NCBI GenBank assembly: GCA_022496805.1
Contig: CM040087.1
Location: 16,761,501 to 16,825,500, forward strand
Length of the DNA: 64,000 nucleotides
Source of the DNA: Pohlia nutans
Lineage: Eukaryota > Streptophyta > Bryopsida > Bryales > Mniaceae
Direction of reading: 5' to 3'
How positions within the stretch are numbered: the stretch's first letter is position 1; each line of letters begins with the position of its first letter. The position numbers and the translations under genes are program-made. Below are positions 11,780 to 23,280 of this stretch, one piece after another. The notes beneath the pieces are model-generated. The model did not search any database. It was not told where the DNA came from and saw nothing but the letters and a program-made list of their open reading frames with translations.

Positions 11780-12014
11780 TATTGCTAGAAGCCAAAGACG
11801 TACGGGTGCTAAATAATGGTGTGTGGGAAGAGGGGTTAGGCATGGGCTGATCTCTCTAGAGTGTCCTTGTGATGAGTTATCCCATATGGTTTGTCCATGG
11901 TGACCTCCTAGTGTACACTACTTAAGGTGGAAGGCCTTTGAGTAAAGATCATCTCTTTCTACGCATTCCTTGTGTTTGTGTGTGTGCCTTGTGCAATCTT
12001 CTCTACCTTCAATA
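11755..12014 (+). repeat. 3' LTR of outer copia element
   Basis: 260 bp, no difference seen from 1104-1363. It is preceded by the polypurine tract AAAGTGGGAG (11745-11754) and followed by ACAAT (12015-12019). Confidence 0.95.
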
Positions 12015-12219
12015 ACAATAGGCTTTGGAGGTATAATTCCAACGTTATAACATTGGGTATGCTTCTAAAGATTCCGGTGCTTTGCATGATTGATGTTTCA
12101 ATCACAGGCATGAAGTTGAGTTTTTTTTTTATATTATCATTTTTTGTCAGTAGCATAATTATATTTACCAACTCATAATTACATTTAGCCACTCCAGTTC
12201 CCCTTCCTACCTTTTGCAG

Positions 12220-12284
12220 AGCAATTTCGAGCTCACAAAGCTCCTTTGTCCGTGGCTCATGGCGCCACCCAGTCAACTTACTAA
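12220..12284 (+). other. Possible terminal exon, unknown gene
   Basis: A good acceptor (pyrimidine tract ending TTTTGCAG at 12219) is followed by about 21 non-repetitive codons and a TAA at 12282-12284. I do not recognise the peptide (QFRAHKAPLSVAHGATQSTY) and could not place upstream exons. If real, the copia pair sits in an upstream intron of this gene. It could also be chance. Confidence 0.2.
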
Positions 12285-12355
12285 GAAGGCAGAGGACAGA
12301 GCTCATTAGAGTGTGTGTTTAGTTTTATTGTCGTTGTTTCTTTTCTTCGTATTTT

Positions 12356-12389
12356 GGTTTCAAGAGCTTTTCGTTAAGCTCTTGAAACC
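12356..12389. repeat. Perfect 14-bp hairpin
   Basis: GGTTTCAAGAGCTT (12356-12369) and its exact reverse complement (12376-12389) enclose a 6-base loop, TTCGTT. The surrounding 12285-12590 is T-rich and could be 3' UTR if the exon at 12220 is real. Confidence 0.6.
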
Positions 12390-12593
12390 ATGGGGTCGTG
12401 GTGTGTTTGTGCTGATATATCTGCAGCTAAGCATGTGCTTGTGAATATTCCAATGCACCATTGAAATGCATGCACAATCAAAACATTCAAATTGGAATGT
12501 ATGATGTGTAAGTTCAGAACTCTTGAATTGGGTGACAGGGCTCGTCAAGATATAGATTAAATTAGGTTTTAGTAAAGTGTATAATTAGTTACT

Positions 12594-12645
12594 TGGGAAG
12601 TCTGCATTAAGTTAGTGCTTAGATGATGATTGAAGCGTTTTGCTA
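12594..12645 (+). repeat. Empty-site copy of a tandemly duplicated segment
   Basis: The segment (GGGAAGTCTGCATTAA, then GTTAGTGCTTAGATGATG and on) recurs immediately downstream as two halves, 12649-12664 and 13207-13246, separated by a TTAA-flanked element. This copy holds a single TTAA. Confidence 0.75.
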
Positions 12646-12660
12646 CTCGGGAAGTTTGCA

Positions 12661-13210
12661 TTAACCCCTAAAAGCCCGGGGGGTATTGGACAAAACATAG
12701 ATGTGTAATAATATGTGCCTTCCATATGTTTGATGAAGGTTGGTTCAATAGACAAAATGTAGAGTATCATCTTTACAAATTATCCGTACGGTCAAACTTC
12801 CTAAATAATCTTTAGATCATTTTTTACTGAATTTAAAAGCATTAACCTTCGAAAATTTGTATAAATTATAATTTTCAATTTTAGAGTTCAAAAGTTAGTA
12901 CGATTGGTTAAAGTTGGGCTATCTATCGTAAACTTCAAAAAAGCAAGAGAAACGATGGAGGAATCATCATTACTTTCCCCAAAAAGCAAATTTTGTAACA
13001 CTCAGACAATGTTGAGGTGATCTACTTTGAAAAATTCTCCCGGGTGGAGTTTAACTCGGATTCCCATAATTCAAATTGGGTTGGAAAGTAGACTTGATGT
13101 AGTATTTTAAAATATTTTTTATTTTTTCAAAAAAAGATTTTTTTGTTCCGGGCAGCCCGTTTTTTCCGGGCAGCGACCAGAAAATGGTTGCTCGGGAGCT
13201 TAGGGGTTAA
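12661..13210. mobile_element. TTAA-flanked piggyBac-like MITE, copy 1
   Basis: 550 bp beginning TTAACCCCTAA and ending TTAGGGGTTAA, flanked by duplicated TTAA. No coding frame. The adjacent unoccupied duplicate at 12594-12645 shows that one TTAA became two on insertion. Confidence 0.8.
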
Positions 13211-14641
13211 GTTAGCGCTTAGATGATGATTGAAGCGTTTTAAGTTATCTTAGATGTTGTCTTTTCTTTATCTTGTGCAGCTGTGGATGTTGGTGTTGTA
13301 TTGCCGCTAAGTTGTTGTTATTGAAAACTTGATGAAGCACTGTTGCTTTCAGATGTGGTCAATCTTGGGCTTCGGCGTTTGATGGCAGTTTTACGACCAT
13401 AGGTTACATTTCAGACCGCATGTTTAATGGTTGCTTTGATTTGTTTTAAAACATCGTCGGGTTGCAATGTGATTTTAACAATTTCTTATTCATTGCTAGT
13501 TTCAAAATTTATTTCTCTTAAAGTATCATGTAGACGTTTTTCAAGGTCTTTTCTTGAAAAGTATAATGTGAATGTGTTTGCATAGAGTCTTGGTGCACTA
13601 GTTTCCACACCTCGGCCAGGACCAATTGGTTCATTGTTATTTTTCTACACTTACTATACTCTCTAAAATAAACATTATACGGGGACACCATGCATAGCAA
13701 TCATTGTAATCTGATGACTTATTTAGTAGACCTAAATAGTTCATTAGGAGGCTAATTTTTTTTTCTTGGTTAAAAGAGGATTTTCAAGAATCTCGCAATA
13801 ATTTTCAAATAAAGGTGGCATAAGCGATGCAGCTTGTGAAAGCATGGGTGAAGTATCATATGACATATTAGGTGCTTGTATTAGTTATGAGTTTAATGAA
13901 GGAATGTTTGAAAATGAAATTTTTTCTTTTGTAGCATACCTTGAAACTGGACGGTAATACTCATGCAGTAAATACATCTAATTTCAGTAAATTCAAAAAA
14001 TCCAACAACGCTGTAAATAAATAGTAAAACATGTAAAAATGAAGTAAAGAATGTAGTAAATAATGCAGTAAATAATGCACTGAAAACATAGTAAATAACA
14101 TAGTAAAAACACAATTAATAACGCAATAAAACTTTTAGTATAAAACGCAATAAATACGCAATAAGTACACATTGTTAAACACGCATAATTATCAAGATGC
14201 TTGATTCAATAAATAAATAAAACAATAAAAGAAAACTTAAGTAGTAATTATTAATTAGTGTGAAATTAATAAGTTAGTTAAACAGAAGGATAAATTGACG
14301 ATACGAAGAAAGAAGGAAAATTCACAATACAAATCATTGTAGGTCACCAAGAGGAATTAAATTGAAGATCCGATGCTAAGACGTTTAGTTAGTGATGACT
14401 AATTAGTATAAAGTTCAATAATTATCTCCTTTAGTGAGAGAGGGGAGGAGTTTATCAGTTTATAGTGCTTCTCACAAATTAGTGAAGGTGATACTAAATA
14501 ACATATGAACGATAGTTCTAGCATCAAGGCCATTTTTTGAAATTAAACCCGTAGGCTGTACAAACTGTTCAAAGTTCAGAAGATTGCACACTAGTGAATA
14601 AATTAGGTTGTGATTGCTTGACATCCTAATGACCGAGATCT
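13211..14641. other. Gene-poor AT-rich stretch
   Basis: No convincing exon. 13,960-14,180 is a low-complexity run built from AGTAAATAATGCA-like units. The short open frames are chance products of composition. Confidence 0.5.
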
Positions 14642-14674
14642 AGATTCTAATGACTCTCACTGCGTTTGTGTAGA
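14642..14674 (+). repeat. Left copy of 33-bp flanking direct repeat
   Basis: Starts AGATTCTAATG and ends TTTGTGTAGA. A diverged copy (about 26 of 33 bases shared) stands at 18908-18940, on the other side of the CCGG-rich segment. Confidence 0.45.
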
Positions 14675-17600
14675 TCCCCTTGTTGTAGCACGTGATACCG
14701 GATACTCCCCTAGAGCGCACTTTTTCGTATTAAGAATGCTCGTAGAGGTGATTTCCGGGTTATCGTCCCGCGGAGACTCTGTGAAGTGGGACTTTTCCGA
14801 AGATTGGTCCGGTTTGGTGATTTCTCTCTTTCTTTCACCAGCTAACTTCCTCCTTCCGTACTAAACCGGATTTTTTTCTACTGCTTGATCTGGTTATGGC
14901 TAGATCCGGTTTCTGTCCGGGTTGGAGGTTTATCCAACCCTACTCTACCCGGTCTATCCTAACAAGTTAACCTCGTTTGGTTAGCCTATGTTTTCCCTCA
15001 GAAGGTTCTCCATTTGCATTTAGTCGTGCTGGATTTAAAGACACACCCTTCCCTACTGATTTCAGTGATGGGAACTTCACTACTTCCCGGTTACCCTATC
15101 TCAACTCCTTGATCCGAGTACTTTCCATACTGCACTTCAACTGCAGATTTATCCCAAACCCACAGTCGGTCACACAAGCGCAACCCGGTTTCCCCTTTCT
15201 CCCAAAATACTACAACGACTTGCTAACCGGGGTGGACAATATTCGGGGTGTCCGGAGTCGATTGGGTTCCTAACGGCCTATTTTACTCTGGCTTCTCCGT
15301 ACCCTGCTGGTACACGATCTACCCAGATGCTGGCACCTCTACCGGACTACCCATCCAGGAGTTATGAGAAAACCGGAGTACCCCCTCCTATCCACTCAGC
15401 CACTAACCCAGATTGTCCCCTGCAACCAGGAGCGGAAAATCCCACATTCAAACAACCCCCAACTCCCCCAAATCTTCTATCCGGTCTCTTAACTGAATCT
15501 ACATCAGAACCCGGTTAGTCCATCCGGTTACCAAGGGACTAATTGGACCACTGTTTCAAGCAACAACACACACACATACACACACACAACTTGTGGGAAA
15601 GAACATGCGTCTATAATCATTTACACGGAACAGTGGTACACAAAAGACCCAAGGAATGAAGAACATTCCTTGATAAGAAGCAAACCCCAAACGTCCGGAT
15701 CTGGGAAATCCTCAGATTCTACAAACTTGGGATCCGGAAATCCGAGGAGTTCTCCCCACGGTTCAGTTCTTATCCTAAACTGCCACTAACACTTAAGTCC
15801 TAAAAAGTCTATTCACAAAACGATCTATCCTACCTACTTCCAAAGTTTTACTACAAGGCTGGATCCACTAATTCCGGATCTAGCTAAACCACGGAGCTTC
15901 CGAGCAGCTACTCCTCCGTTCCGACTTCTTCCTCTTGCTGCTCCTCATGATTCTCATGATCCTCCACCTGACTCGGAACACTCGGGTCGTCCACTGACTC
16001 ACCGCGTTCCTCCCATTGTTCACCTTTCGGTTCATCCCCTTGCGCACCGTTCGGTTGACCGTCCAGGTTACCTCCTGGCCCACCCTCTGGTCCTTCCTTC
16101 CCACCATGTTGGGCACCTGTCTCCACCATCTCCTCTACCGGGTTTAGAAAGCCAGCTGGACTCGCCCCTCCTTGGTCTGCTGCCTGAGCCGGTTCCACTT
16201 CCTCCACAGGTCGAGAAGTCTGTTCCGGGATGGAGCTTCCCGCTCTCAACAACCGGTCCAAATCCCCCGCCTGAGGTGCATCTACTGACAACCGGAAGGT
16301 CTCCTACAACTCGTCCCCGGACAGTGGGACTCTCCCTCCCCGGTTACTGGTTTCCCCCACGTCCGGTTTGGGTACGGATGGGCACCTCGAAATTACCTGC
16401 TTTGACAGCGCCCGGAATCCCACCAATGCCTCCTCTACCTGGGCAGCATAATCCTTCACAATGTTTTTCACCTGTGTTGCCCCTTCCATCCCCGGTTGGG
16501 TGATCTTCTCATCATACAGCCGTGCCTTGGTCTGTACCTCCCCACCCGGTTGGAACAACGGGACTACCTTTTTGATACAGGTCCGGTCGTTCTGCTCCAG
16601 CCTTTGGATGTGCCGCTCCATCATCCGGATGTCCTGCTCCATCTTTTGGATGTGCTTCTTCTTCCGGTCCAGCTCGTCCTTCTGCTCCAGCGCGAGCAGG
16701 GTCGCCTTGGCCAACTCCTTGTGAGTCTAGTCCACCTCCTTCCGGAGCTTTTTGACCATCTTCCGGTACTCCACTACATTCGTCCTCCTGAGGATGTTCC
16801 CCAGTCCCCTCATCGCATTGAACAGGGGAGTGTACATGTCCTCCACCACTTCCAGGGCCACCCGGATTGGTAAGAGCAGGATATCCGTTGCTGCAAGGAT
16901 TGGTATCTCCTCTTGTGCCTCCCCGAGTGGTCTTGCTTCCCGGGCTGGTTCCGCTCCTTGGGCTGGCTCCTATTCCCGGTCTTCCTCTTCCTCGGATTCA
17001 TCCTCCTCAGAATCCTCCTTAGAATCTTCCTCTTCTTCTTCCCCTTCCGGTTCCGGCTTCTTCTTCCGCTTCGCCTTCTCCTTTACATTCTTCCTACGGC
17101 TGCTCGGACCGGCTGCGTCAGTGGGATGGACTCCTCGGCTGTTCACTGGAGTTGTCTTCTTCCGGCTCTGAGTCTTCTTCCGGAGCGGGGTAATCTCCTG
17201 AATTTCCGAATCTTCCCCCTCTCCATCACTCCGGATGATCCTCTTTCTCTTCTGCTCGTGCTGCCCCCGGGTGCGCGCTCGGGAGGGGCTACCCTCATCC
17301 GGTCGTGTACCTCCTGCCGGATCCTCTCTCTTCTTCTGCCTCTCCTCTGGTTGCGACCTTGCACCACCCGGTTGGCCTCCTTCCGGGTCTTCTCTCCTCT
17401 TTTGGCTCTTCTTCGGTTGCGGCTTTGTACCACCCGGTTGTCCTCCTTCCGAGTGGTCCTCTCTCCTCTTCCGGCGCTCCTCAAGTTGGGCCCTGGCGCC
17501 AACCAGTTACTCTCGTACTCCCTTCCCTTCGGGCGTTCCTCCGGTCTCTCTCTCTCAGCCGGGCGAGCCATTTTCCGCTCCTCCAACTCGCTCCGGTCGC

Positions 17601-18907
17601 CCTGGCCTCCTGCATCCTCCTCCTCTTCTTCTTGCACACGCGTTGCCCGGTTCCGCTCCCCTCCTGGACGCGCCGCCTTTTTCTTGGCCGGGCTCCTTTC
17701 TACCGGAACCGGGTGCATCTCCAGCCTCGCCTTCTCCCTATCCGTGAGACATCCGTGTTTGGCGTACAAATGATAGAGGAAAGGAGCAATAGGGCAACCC
17801 TTTGTACCTCCAATTTTTGACGCCTCCCGGTTGACATTCCGATGTTCCACGAAGCCCCAATTGATCTTCTTTTTGTAGTACATTGCGGAGTAGATGCCCT
17901 TCGCTAATGTGATCGTGATGGTGGTGGGCTTGTCCGGGCTGAAGATTGGGACCAAAAATTGAAGAAGTCGCTGCTCCCGGGGAGTCTTGCAATCCTCCAC
18001 CTTGAACCCGTCCTTGTCCGAGATGTGGGAGAAGCGCCCCTTCACCCAACTCGAGTCTCCCTTTTGGGCCGGTTTGAGGTCGTTCGGGGTGTCCGGGAAG
18101 CCGTACGTCATGCGTGAGTGCCAATGCTCGTACTTCGCTCGGATGAAGCTCGACCGGAAGGCTGGCTCCATGTCTCCGCCCAAAATCTCCGCTAACATCC
18201 GAGCATCTTGCAAGTCCCACACCCGGTAAAGAAGCTCCGCGCACCCTATGGTCGTGAGATTGGTGCGCAGCTCGTCAAAGTCGCCCGGGTGCTGCGGAAC
18301 GACCGGAACCACCTTCTTCTCCGAGATTTTGAACCCTACAGAACTCCTTCCTCTCCGCGCCATTTCCACTGACTCCGGACGCACTTCTCTTCTACTCCGC
18401 AAATTGCGCCTAACTTCTTGGCGCTCTCGCGTCTCTATCCCCGGGTGCGAACTCTCTCTTTTCCGCGAACTACGCCTAAGTTTCTGGCGCTCTCTCTTCT
18501 TTAACTCCGGTCATGCACTATCAACCCTAATGCTATCCGGAAATATGAAACTCTGTTGGCGAGAAGGGCTGGAAACACCGGGAGAAAATGAACAGTGAGT
18601 CGCCTAGTTTAGGGCGGCCCATTTTAAGGCCCAGATCATGGCCGGGTCCGTCAAAGGCTCATGCCCCTCTATCTGGTTGCCTATCCGGTTTCCTACCGGG
18701 TCCGCCGCCATTCCGGTTCCGTAGCAATCACTCAAGCACGCGCGAGAGCGCGACTCTCTCCAAATAAATAAAAAGACCATCATGGCTGCTACTTCTCCTA
18801 TTTATTGCGGCTGGGGCTACCCCTTACTGCCCTAAAAATCCTAACTGCCCGCTTTTGAACAAAACGAGGTTCGACACCCCTCACTTCAAATGTCTACACT
18901 CTCACTG
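14675..18907 (-). mobile_element. Decayed CCGG-rich element of unknown class
   Basis: A block of about 4.2 kb that differs sharply from the AT-rich flanks: GC-rich with very frequent CCGGTT/AACCGG. Its reading frame is on the minus strand (18363 to about 15908). I found neither LTRs nor terminal inverted repeats. The only border signal is the diverged 33-bp direct repeat at 14642-14674 and 18908-18940. A non-autonomous retroelement or a captured gene is possible. Confidence 0.5.
15908..18363 (-). pseudogene. Gag-like or unknown element protein, frameshifted, with TAG stops
   Basis: From ATG 18363 a conserved-looking N-terminal domain of about 220 residues (ending near PFLYHLYAKHGCLTDREKA) runs into a long basic and acidic low-complexity part, then a coiled-coil segment (16304-16714) and an acidic, Gly/Pro-rich tail (15908-16291). 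A frameshift lies near the G-run at about 17270-17285. Past it the frame is broken only by TAG codons: after DRE (about 16,973), after KEVD (about 16,728), after GDEL (16304) and at 15908. All could derive from CAG by one C-to-T change. I do not recognise the family. A coiled coil after a charged linker would fit a gag-like or structural protein. Confidence 0.5.
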
Positions 18908-18940
18908 AGATTCTAATGCGTCTTATAGCATTTGTGTAGA
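18908..18940 (+). repeat. Right copy of 33-bp flanking direct repeat
   Basis: Partner of 14642-14674; several of the differences are C/T or G/A transitions. Confidence 0.45.
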
Positions 18941-21117
18941 ACACTCATGCTCTTCATATTAATAACTTGTTGTCATTACTATTGTAGGCTTTTCAAACAA
19001 AACGAAAACCTCTCACCTAAACGCATTGCCGTCATCGTTGGGTTGAGTGCCACTGTTGAGCTGGTGTATGTTGCGCTGGAAGTGGAGGTAGACAATCAAC
19101 CCTCAAAGGTCGAAAAATGTTGGCAACCCCCCGAGGTTTTGAAATGTAGGCGAGGTCTGCCCTCCACTGAAAGATTCCATACCTTTTGTTCACGACCACG
19201 CCATTGATCGCCATGACTTTTACATTGCTCAACCAAAAATCACCGCACAAAATTTCGACCACACACCGCTTCAAATCAACTTCACAAAAACTTCATAACA
19301 ACTTCATACAAAATTCAAATCAACTTCAATCGACTTCAATTGACTTCAATCAACTTTGGTCAAAACTTCAAAAAATTTAATTAGAAACCTCAGAAACTTC
19401 AAAACTCTTATCAACTTCGATTCCGGCTTGCTAGCCTTGTTCTCATCTACTTTTAATGAACTATAATGTACTCAACTTCCGATGTATTCAACTGAAATCG
19501 CTTTTAACCTGCTCGACTGCCTTTACAATCTCAAATGATGTGAAGCAGGCGAGAGCCAACAAACATTGCAATTGATGAAATAGCTTGAAGCTCAGCTCTT
19601 TGCACTAGATAGAATTTTCCAAACAATTAGCGTCCATTTGCAAAATCATAGATTCTTACGCATTTCACATTTTTGTGCCAAAGCCATACGTCCAGCGCAC
19701 AATCTTTGTAGTAGCAAAATTAGTCACCCCAATTTTCTTTTCAAAAATAAAACTCATCTGGTTTTTTATTCTTGGAACCTGATACTCTTGCTTTTTTTGG
19801 TCTTGCAGGCAAGAATCTTGACTTACACGGTATCAAAACCTAGAAATTTTAGGACTTTACAAATTTTTCTAATGACGTCACAAGTTTTAATCTTGCAATG
19901 TTGGAAATTTCAGTTTTGTGACTTTATAAGTTGTAATCATATTAGACACTCATAGATGACCAAGTTTTAAAATATTTAAGATGTTTTTTAAATGTACCTG
20001 CAAGTTAGGGTAGCATATCTTTATTCATGGATAACTAAAATGTAATAAAAATAATTTTAATTTATAAGTTTTTCTCCTACATATAAAGTTTGACTTTGTA
20101 CTCTGTATAAATTGAAGAAAAAACCTAAATTTAGTTAAATAGTGCAATATGACCGAGGTGAAGGGGATATGACCAAAATCTAGTGCAATGTCACTAAGAT
20201 CTAGAGCGATACCAATACAATGAATTTGAGGTTCGATTCTTTGGAGAAGAAAGTGGCTTCAATAAGCAAGTGCAATCCTTTTTGCGGAAAATGTTTCACA
20301 TTAGGATAAATTCAATTTCTGTTCCTTCCTTTTTATTTCTTGTAACTATATATTTTTAATTGTTTTTTGATTTGCTAGAGGCTCAATCATGTTCTAGTGA
20401 ATTTTTTACTCTAAGGATGTTGCTATTCTAATTATCATGTCTTAGTTTTTGTAAAGGTTGTTGCCAAAGCAGACATGATCTTTTTAGAGGATGCTAGGTA
20501 CAATCAATGGCAAAAAACAATTAATGCAAAAGATGGGTCATAAACGATGCAACTATTTCAATTTGAAAGTAAACTATTACTAAGGTAGTAATAGCTAGAT
20601 CGCCAAACACAGCCCAACTTTTTCAAATTTATAGTAAACTATTCCTAAACTAGTAATATCCCGCCGAACGATGTCATATATATGACATAACATATAAGAT
20701 CAATACATATAAAACTGGGAATTTACGGATGACCATTTGCTCTCCTACTATACACATTATAGCATTGCATGGCAAAAGTTTATGTATAACATTCTGTGTT
20801 GGTGATCGTTATATTAATTCAAACGTTGCATCAATTCTTTTTTGTTCATGAACGCAGCGCAAACTATACGTGACCATGGCGTCCTATGCAATTGAAGTAG
20901 TGAAGACAAGCTCACTAACTTGAGATACAACGTATTGCCGCCTGTTTTGCTTTAACATCACCGAAGTTTACTTCTAGAGCAAGTCATTGCACTTTTATGA
21001 GTATCAGACTTTCCGTGGAGAATAGATCATTTGCGTGTCGCACATCAAAGCAACGATATTGACTTATCGATTTTAATTGTACAATTTTGAGGAAATTTCA
21101 ATCGGACGTGTCTACTA
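18941..21117. other. Gene-poor AT-rich stretch with short repeats
   Basis: 19,270-19,360 is a run of CTTCAAT/CAACTT units. 20,545-20,655 holds two diverged 45-bp direct copies (CAACTnnTTCAA, then TAGTAATA), the first with a small palindrome TATTACTA/TAGTAATA. No gene seen. Confidence 0.5.
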
Positions 21118-21157
21118 TGTGAGCGGTGAGCAAAGAGCGGAGAGCAGAAAGCAGAAA
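21118..21157 (+). repeat. Left terminal inverted repeat (heptamer array)
   Basis: TGTGAGC followed by four 7-bp units ending in AGC and then AGAAA. Matches the reverse complement of 35881-35920 at 33 of 40 positions. Preceded by TA. Confidence 0.6.
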
Positions 21158-23130
21158 AAAAGGGAGCCAAGAGCAAAAATTTGGGAACATAATTTATAAA
21201 TAGATTTTTTAAACTAATTTTAGAAGAAATTTTCAGAATATTCTAATATTCAGTGGAATATTCTCTTATTAATAGAATATCCGAATATTCATATTTTTAA
21301 GAAAATAATATTGACCTATGACCGTGGGTTGAAACGTGGTAAAATGGCATTTGATTTACACTTTTCTTTCAACCGCATGATTTTTTTATTTCAGGGTTTA
21401 TTGCATATTCCATCAATTTTTGGTTTAGGGTGTCCTCAAAGCTGTGAGTGAACACATACACTTGTTTGGAAGTTGATGCAGTAAATACAAAACTTTAGCA
21501 TGTGACAAAGAATTTTGATATAATAATAGATAGAAGAAACTTTATATTGCTGAAATCGTCAGATAAGCCTGGAACATAAATGGTAGGTCATTGGACTCCA
21601 TTGAATGTACTATGGGATACTTCTATAGTGACTCCTACTTTTCAGCGAAAGGGTGGGTCAAGATCCCACTTTCAAGGACCAGTTTGACTTCGTTGAAGCT
21701 GAACGTTGGCTCGTGGATGAACATGTCAACCCAGGGATCGAGATGGCAGACCTTTAAGAAGATGAAGTACACATGCTTGCAATATGAGAATTGGCAATTC
21801 CCACGGAACTTTGTCATTGTCTTCTTGAATGCAGGGCAGCTGCAGCCTGGTAGAGAGCTAATTGTGATCTGATACTGCTTCACATCTGGTGGCGTTCCCG
21901 AGTCTAGAGCGATGATGTAGCCATGGCCAGGGTGAGGAATCATTGTCACAGTATGGAGTCGAGCTTTGAGGGACTCTGAAGATCCCAAAGCCAGCCTCTG
22001 CTGCGGATTTGGACGACCAGCAGTTCGCTTGACGATCTTCCCTTCTCTTTTTCCAGGATACCTATCCGCGTCTGCAGGTACGGGCACGGTGTCCAAATTT
22101 GCAGGAGGCTTTGCTGTGGAAAACAGCCTTCTTGGAGAGACATGCACTTTCTGCGGTAGTTGGAACCCAGCGGCTTCGAGGGCAAGGATCTCATTTTGCT
22201 TGAGGTTTGTTCCAAGCTTCATTGGCCAGACATCAGGAATGCTGGGCCTCTCTTGCTCCTTAGAGTACGGAACTACCTATTTCCGCCTTGTACCTTTGAC
22301 ACACCTTTCGATATCGTCCGAGCAGAAGAAGAATTCTGAAGACTCTTGTACGTTCTTTCTAGTGTTGTGCCATAGACCGGTGTACGTAGGGGCGGGAGTG
22401 GGTTTCGCACCCTTCACAATTCTCTCTAGACACTTCTTCTTTGTAACAGCTCTTTGGGCCCAACAACACTTAGCTGAAGTCTTTGGCAACCGAGCAATGT
22501 GCCACTCCTTCACGTTAACTCTGGTCTCCTCAACACTAGACACGTGACAAACCCGTCCTTGACTACGGGGAGAAGGAATTGCGTCGTCGGCTTGTGGTGA
22601 AGAAGGTGCAACTTTGAGGACGTTGGATTCATCTTCCTCAGCTATCACTGACATGTGAGCGGTGCGCACCTTGGTTGTTCTGCAACAGCTACGAGGATGC
22701 GAGGAGTTTACCTTATCCGGCCTGTGTGACTCATCATCAGCTCCAAGTGGCAAATCCACCCTGCGCTTCATGGAGCCAAACACTTCCTCTCCAGCCATGT
22801 GAGGATCACGTGTACAGAACTCGTCCGCCCCAGGCATGTCGAGCATGGGGTCCTTGAGGACATTGGGGTCACCTGTTTTTTGAGCCCTACGCTCAGCCAT
22901 GCGAAGCTTCAGCTCTTGTTTGCTTGGTCCAGTCCCCCCTACATCGCCCTTCAAATACTGGTAGTAATTGACGACTTGCAGAAAAGCCCAGATGTAGTCA
23001 TCAACTGTAGCAACATAGAGATCACCACCGTTGTTGCCGGATGCTTGAAGCCACTTGTTGTGGACAGTCTCTGCAAGATTGCACGATGGCATCTCAACAA
23101 ATTCGTCCTCTGAGAACATCTGAAGATGTC

Positions 23131-23280
23131 ATGTGAAAAGAAGTTAGCCAAAATTGGTGTGCGGATCCGACGTATGAGTAGACTGTAAGGGCATGGAGCT
23201 GAAGAAGACATGTGAAGAGAAGTTAGCCAAAATTGGTGTGCGGATCCGACGCATGAGTAGACTGTAAGGGCATGGAGCAT
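23131..23280. repeat. 79-bp tandem duplication in transposase intron
   Basis: Two near-identical units start at 23131 and 23210 and lie within the intron. Each carries GCGGATCCGAC (23161-23171 and 23240-23250), a version of the palindrome that is repeated around the methyltransferase gene. Confidence 0.85.

Larger units (their letters stand above)
1104..12014 (+). mobile_element. Outer Ty1/copia LTR retrotransposon, split by a second copy
   Basis: The element runs from a 260-bp LTR at 1104-1363 to an identical 260-bp LTR at 11755-12014. It is flanked on both sides by the 5-bp duplication ACAAT (1099-1103 and 12015-12019). Both LTR ends read TATTGA...TCAATA. Order in pol is protease, integrase, reverse transcriptase, RNase H, which defines copia rather than gypsy. 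A second full element (4810-10268) sits inside its pol gene. Without that insertion and its duplicated ACGGT the element would be about 5.4 kb, and its frame is continuous across the junction. Identical LTRs mean recent insertion; the inner copy must be younger. Confidence 0.95.

Noticed and set aside
16461..17820. Plus-strand frames of up to 286 codons in the CCGG-rich block
   Set aside because: They are Ser/Leu/Pro-rich antisense shadows of the charged minus-strand coding frame.
18860..18885. tRNA-like T-loop (GGTTCGACACC); also GGTTCGATTC at 20,229
   Set aside because: No D-arm, anticodon arm or acceptor pairing upstream in either place.
14675..18907. LTR retrotransposon assignment for the CCGG-rich element
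   Set aside because: The two ends do not resemble each other and no reverse transcriptase or primer site is visible.
15908..22279. TAG reassigned to glutamine
   Set aside because: CSTF64, the ParB-methyltransferase gene and both copia polyproteins end in TAG at the expected place, so TAG is a normal stop here.
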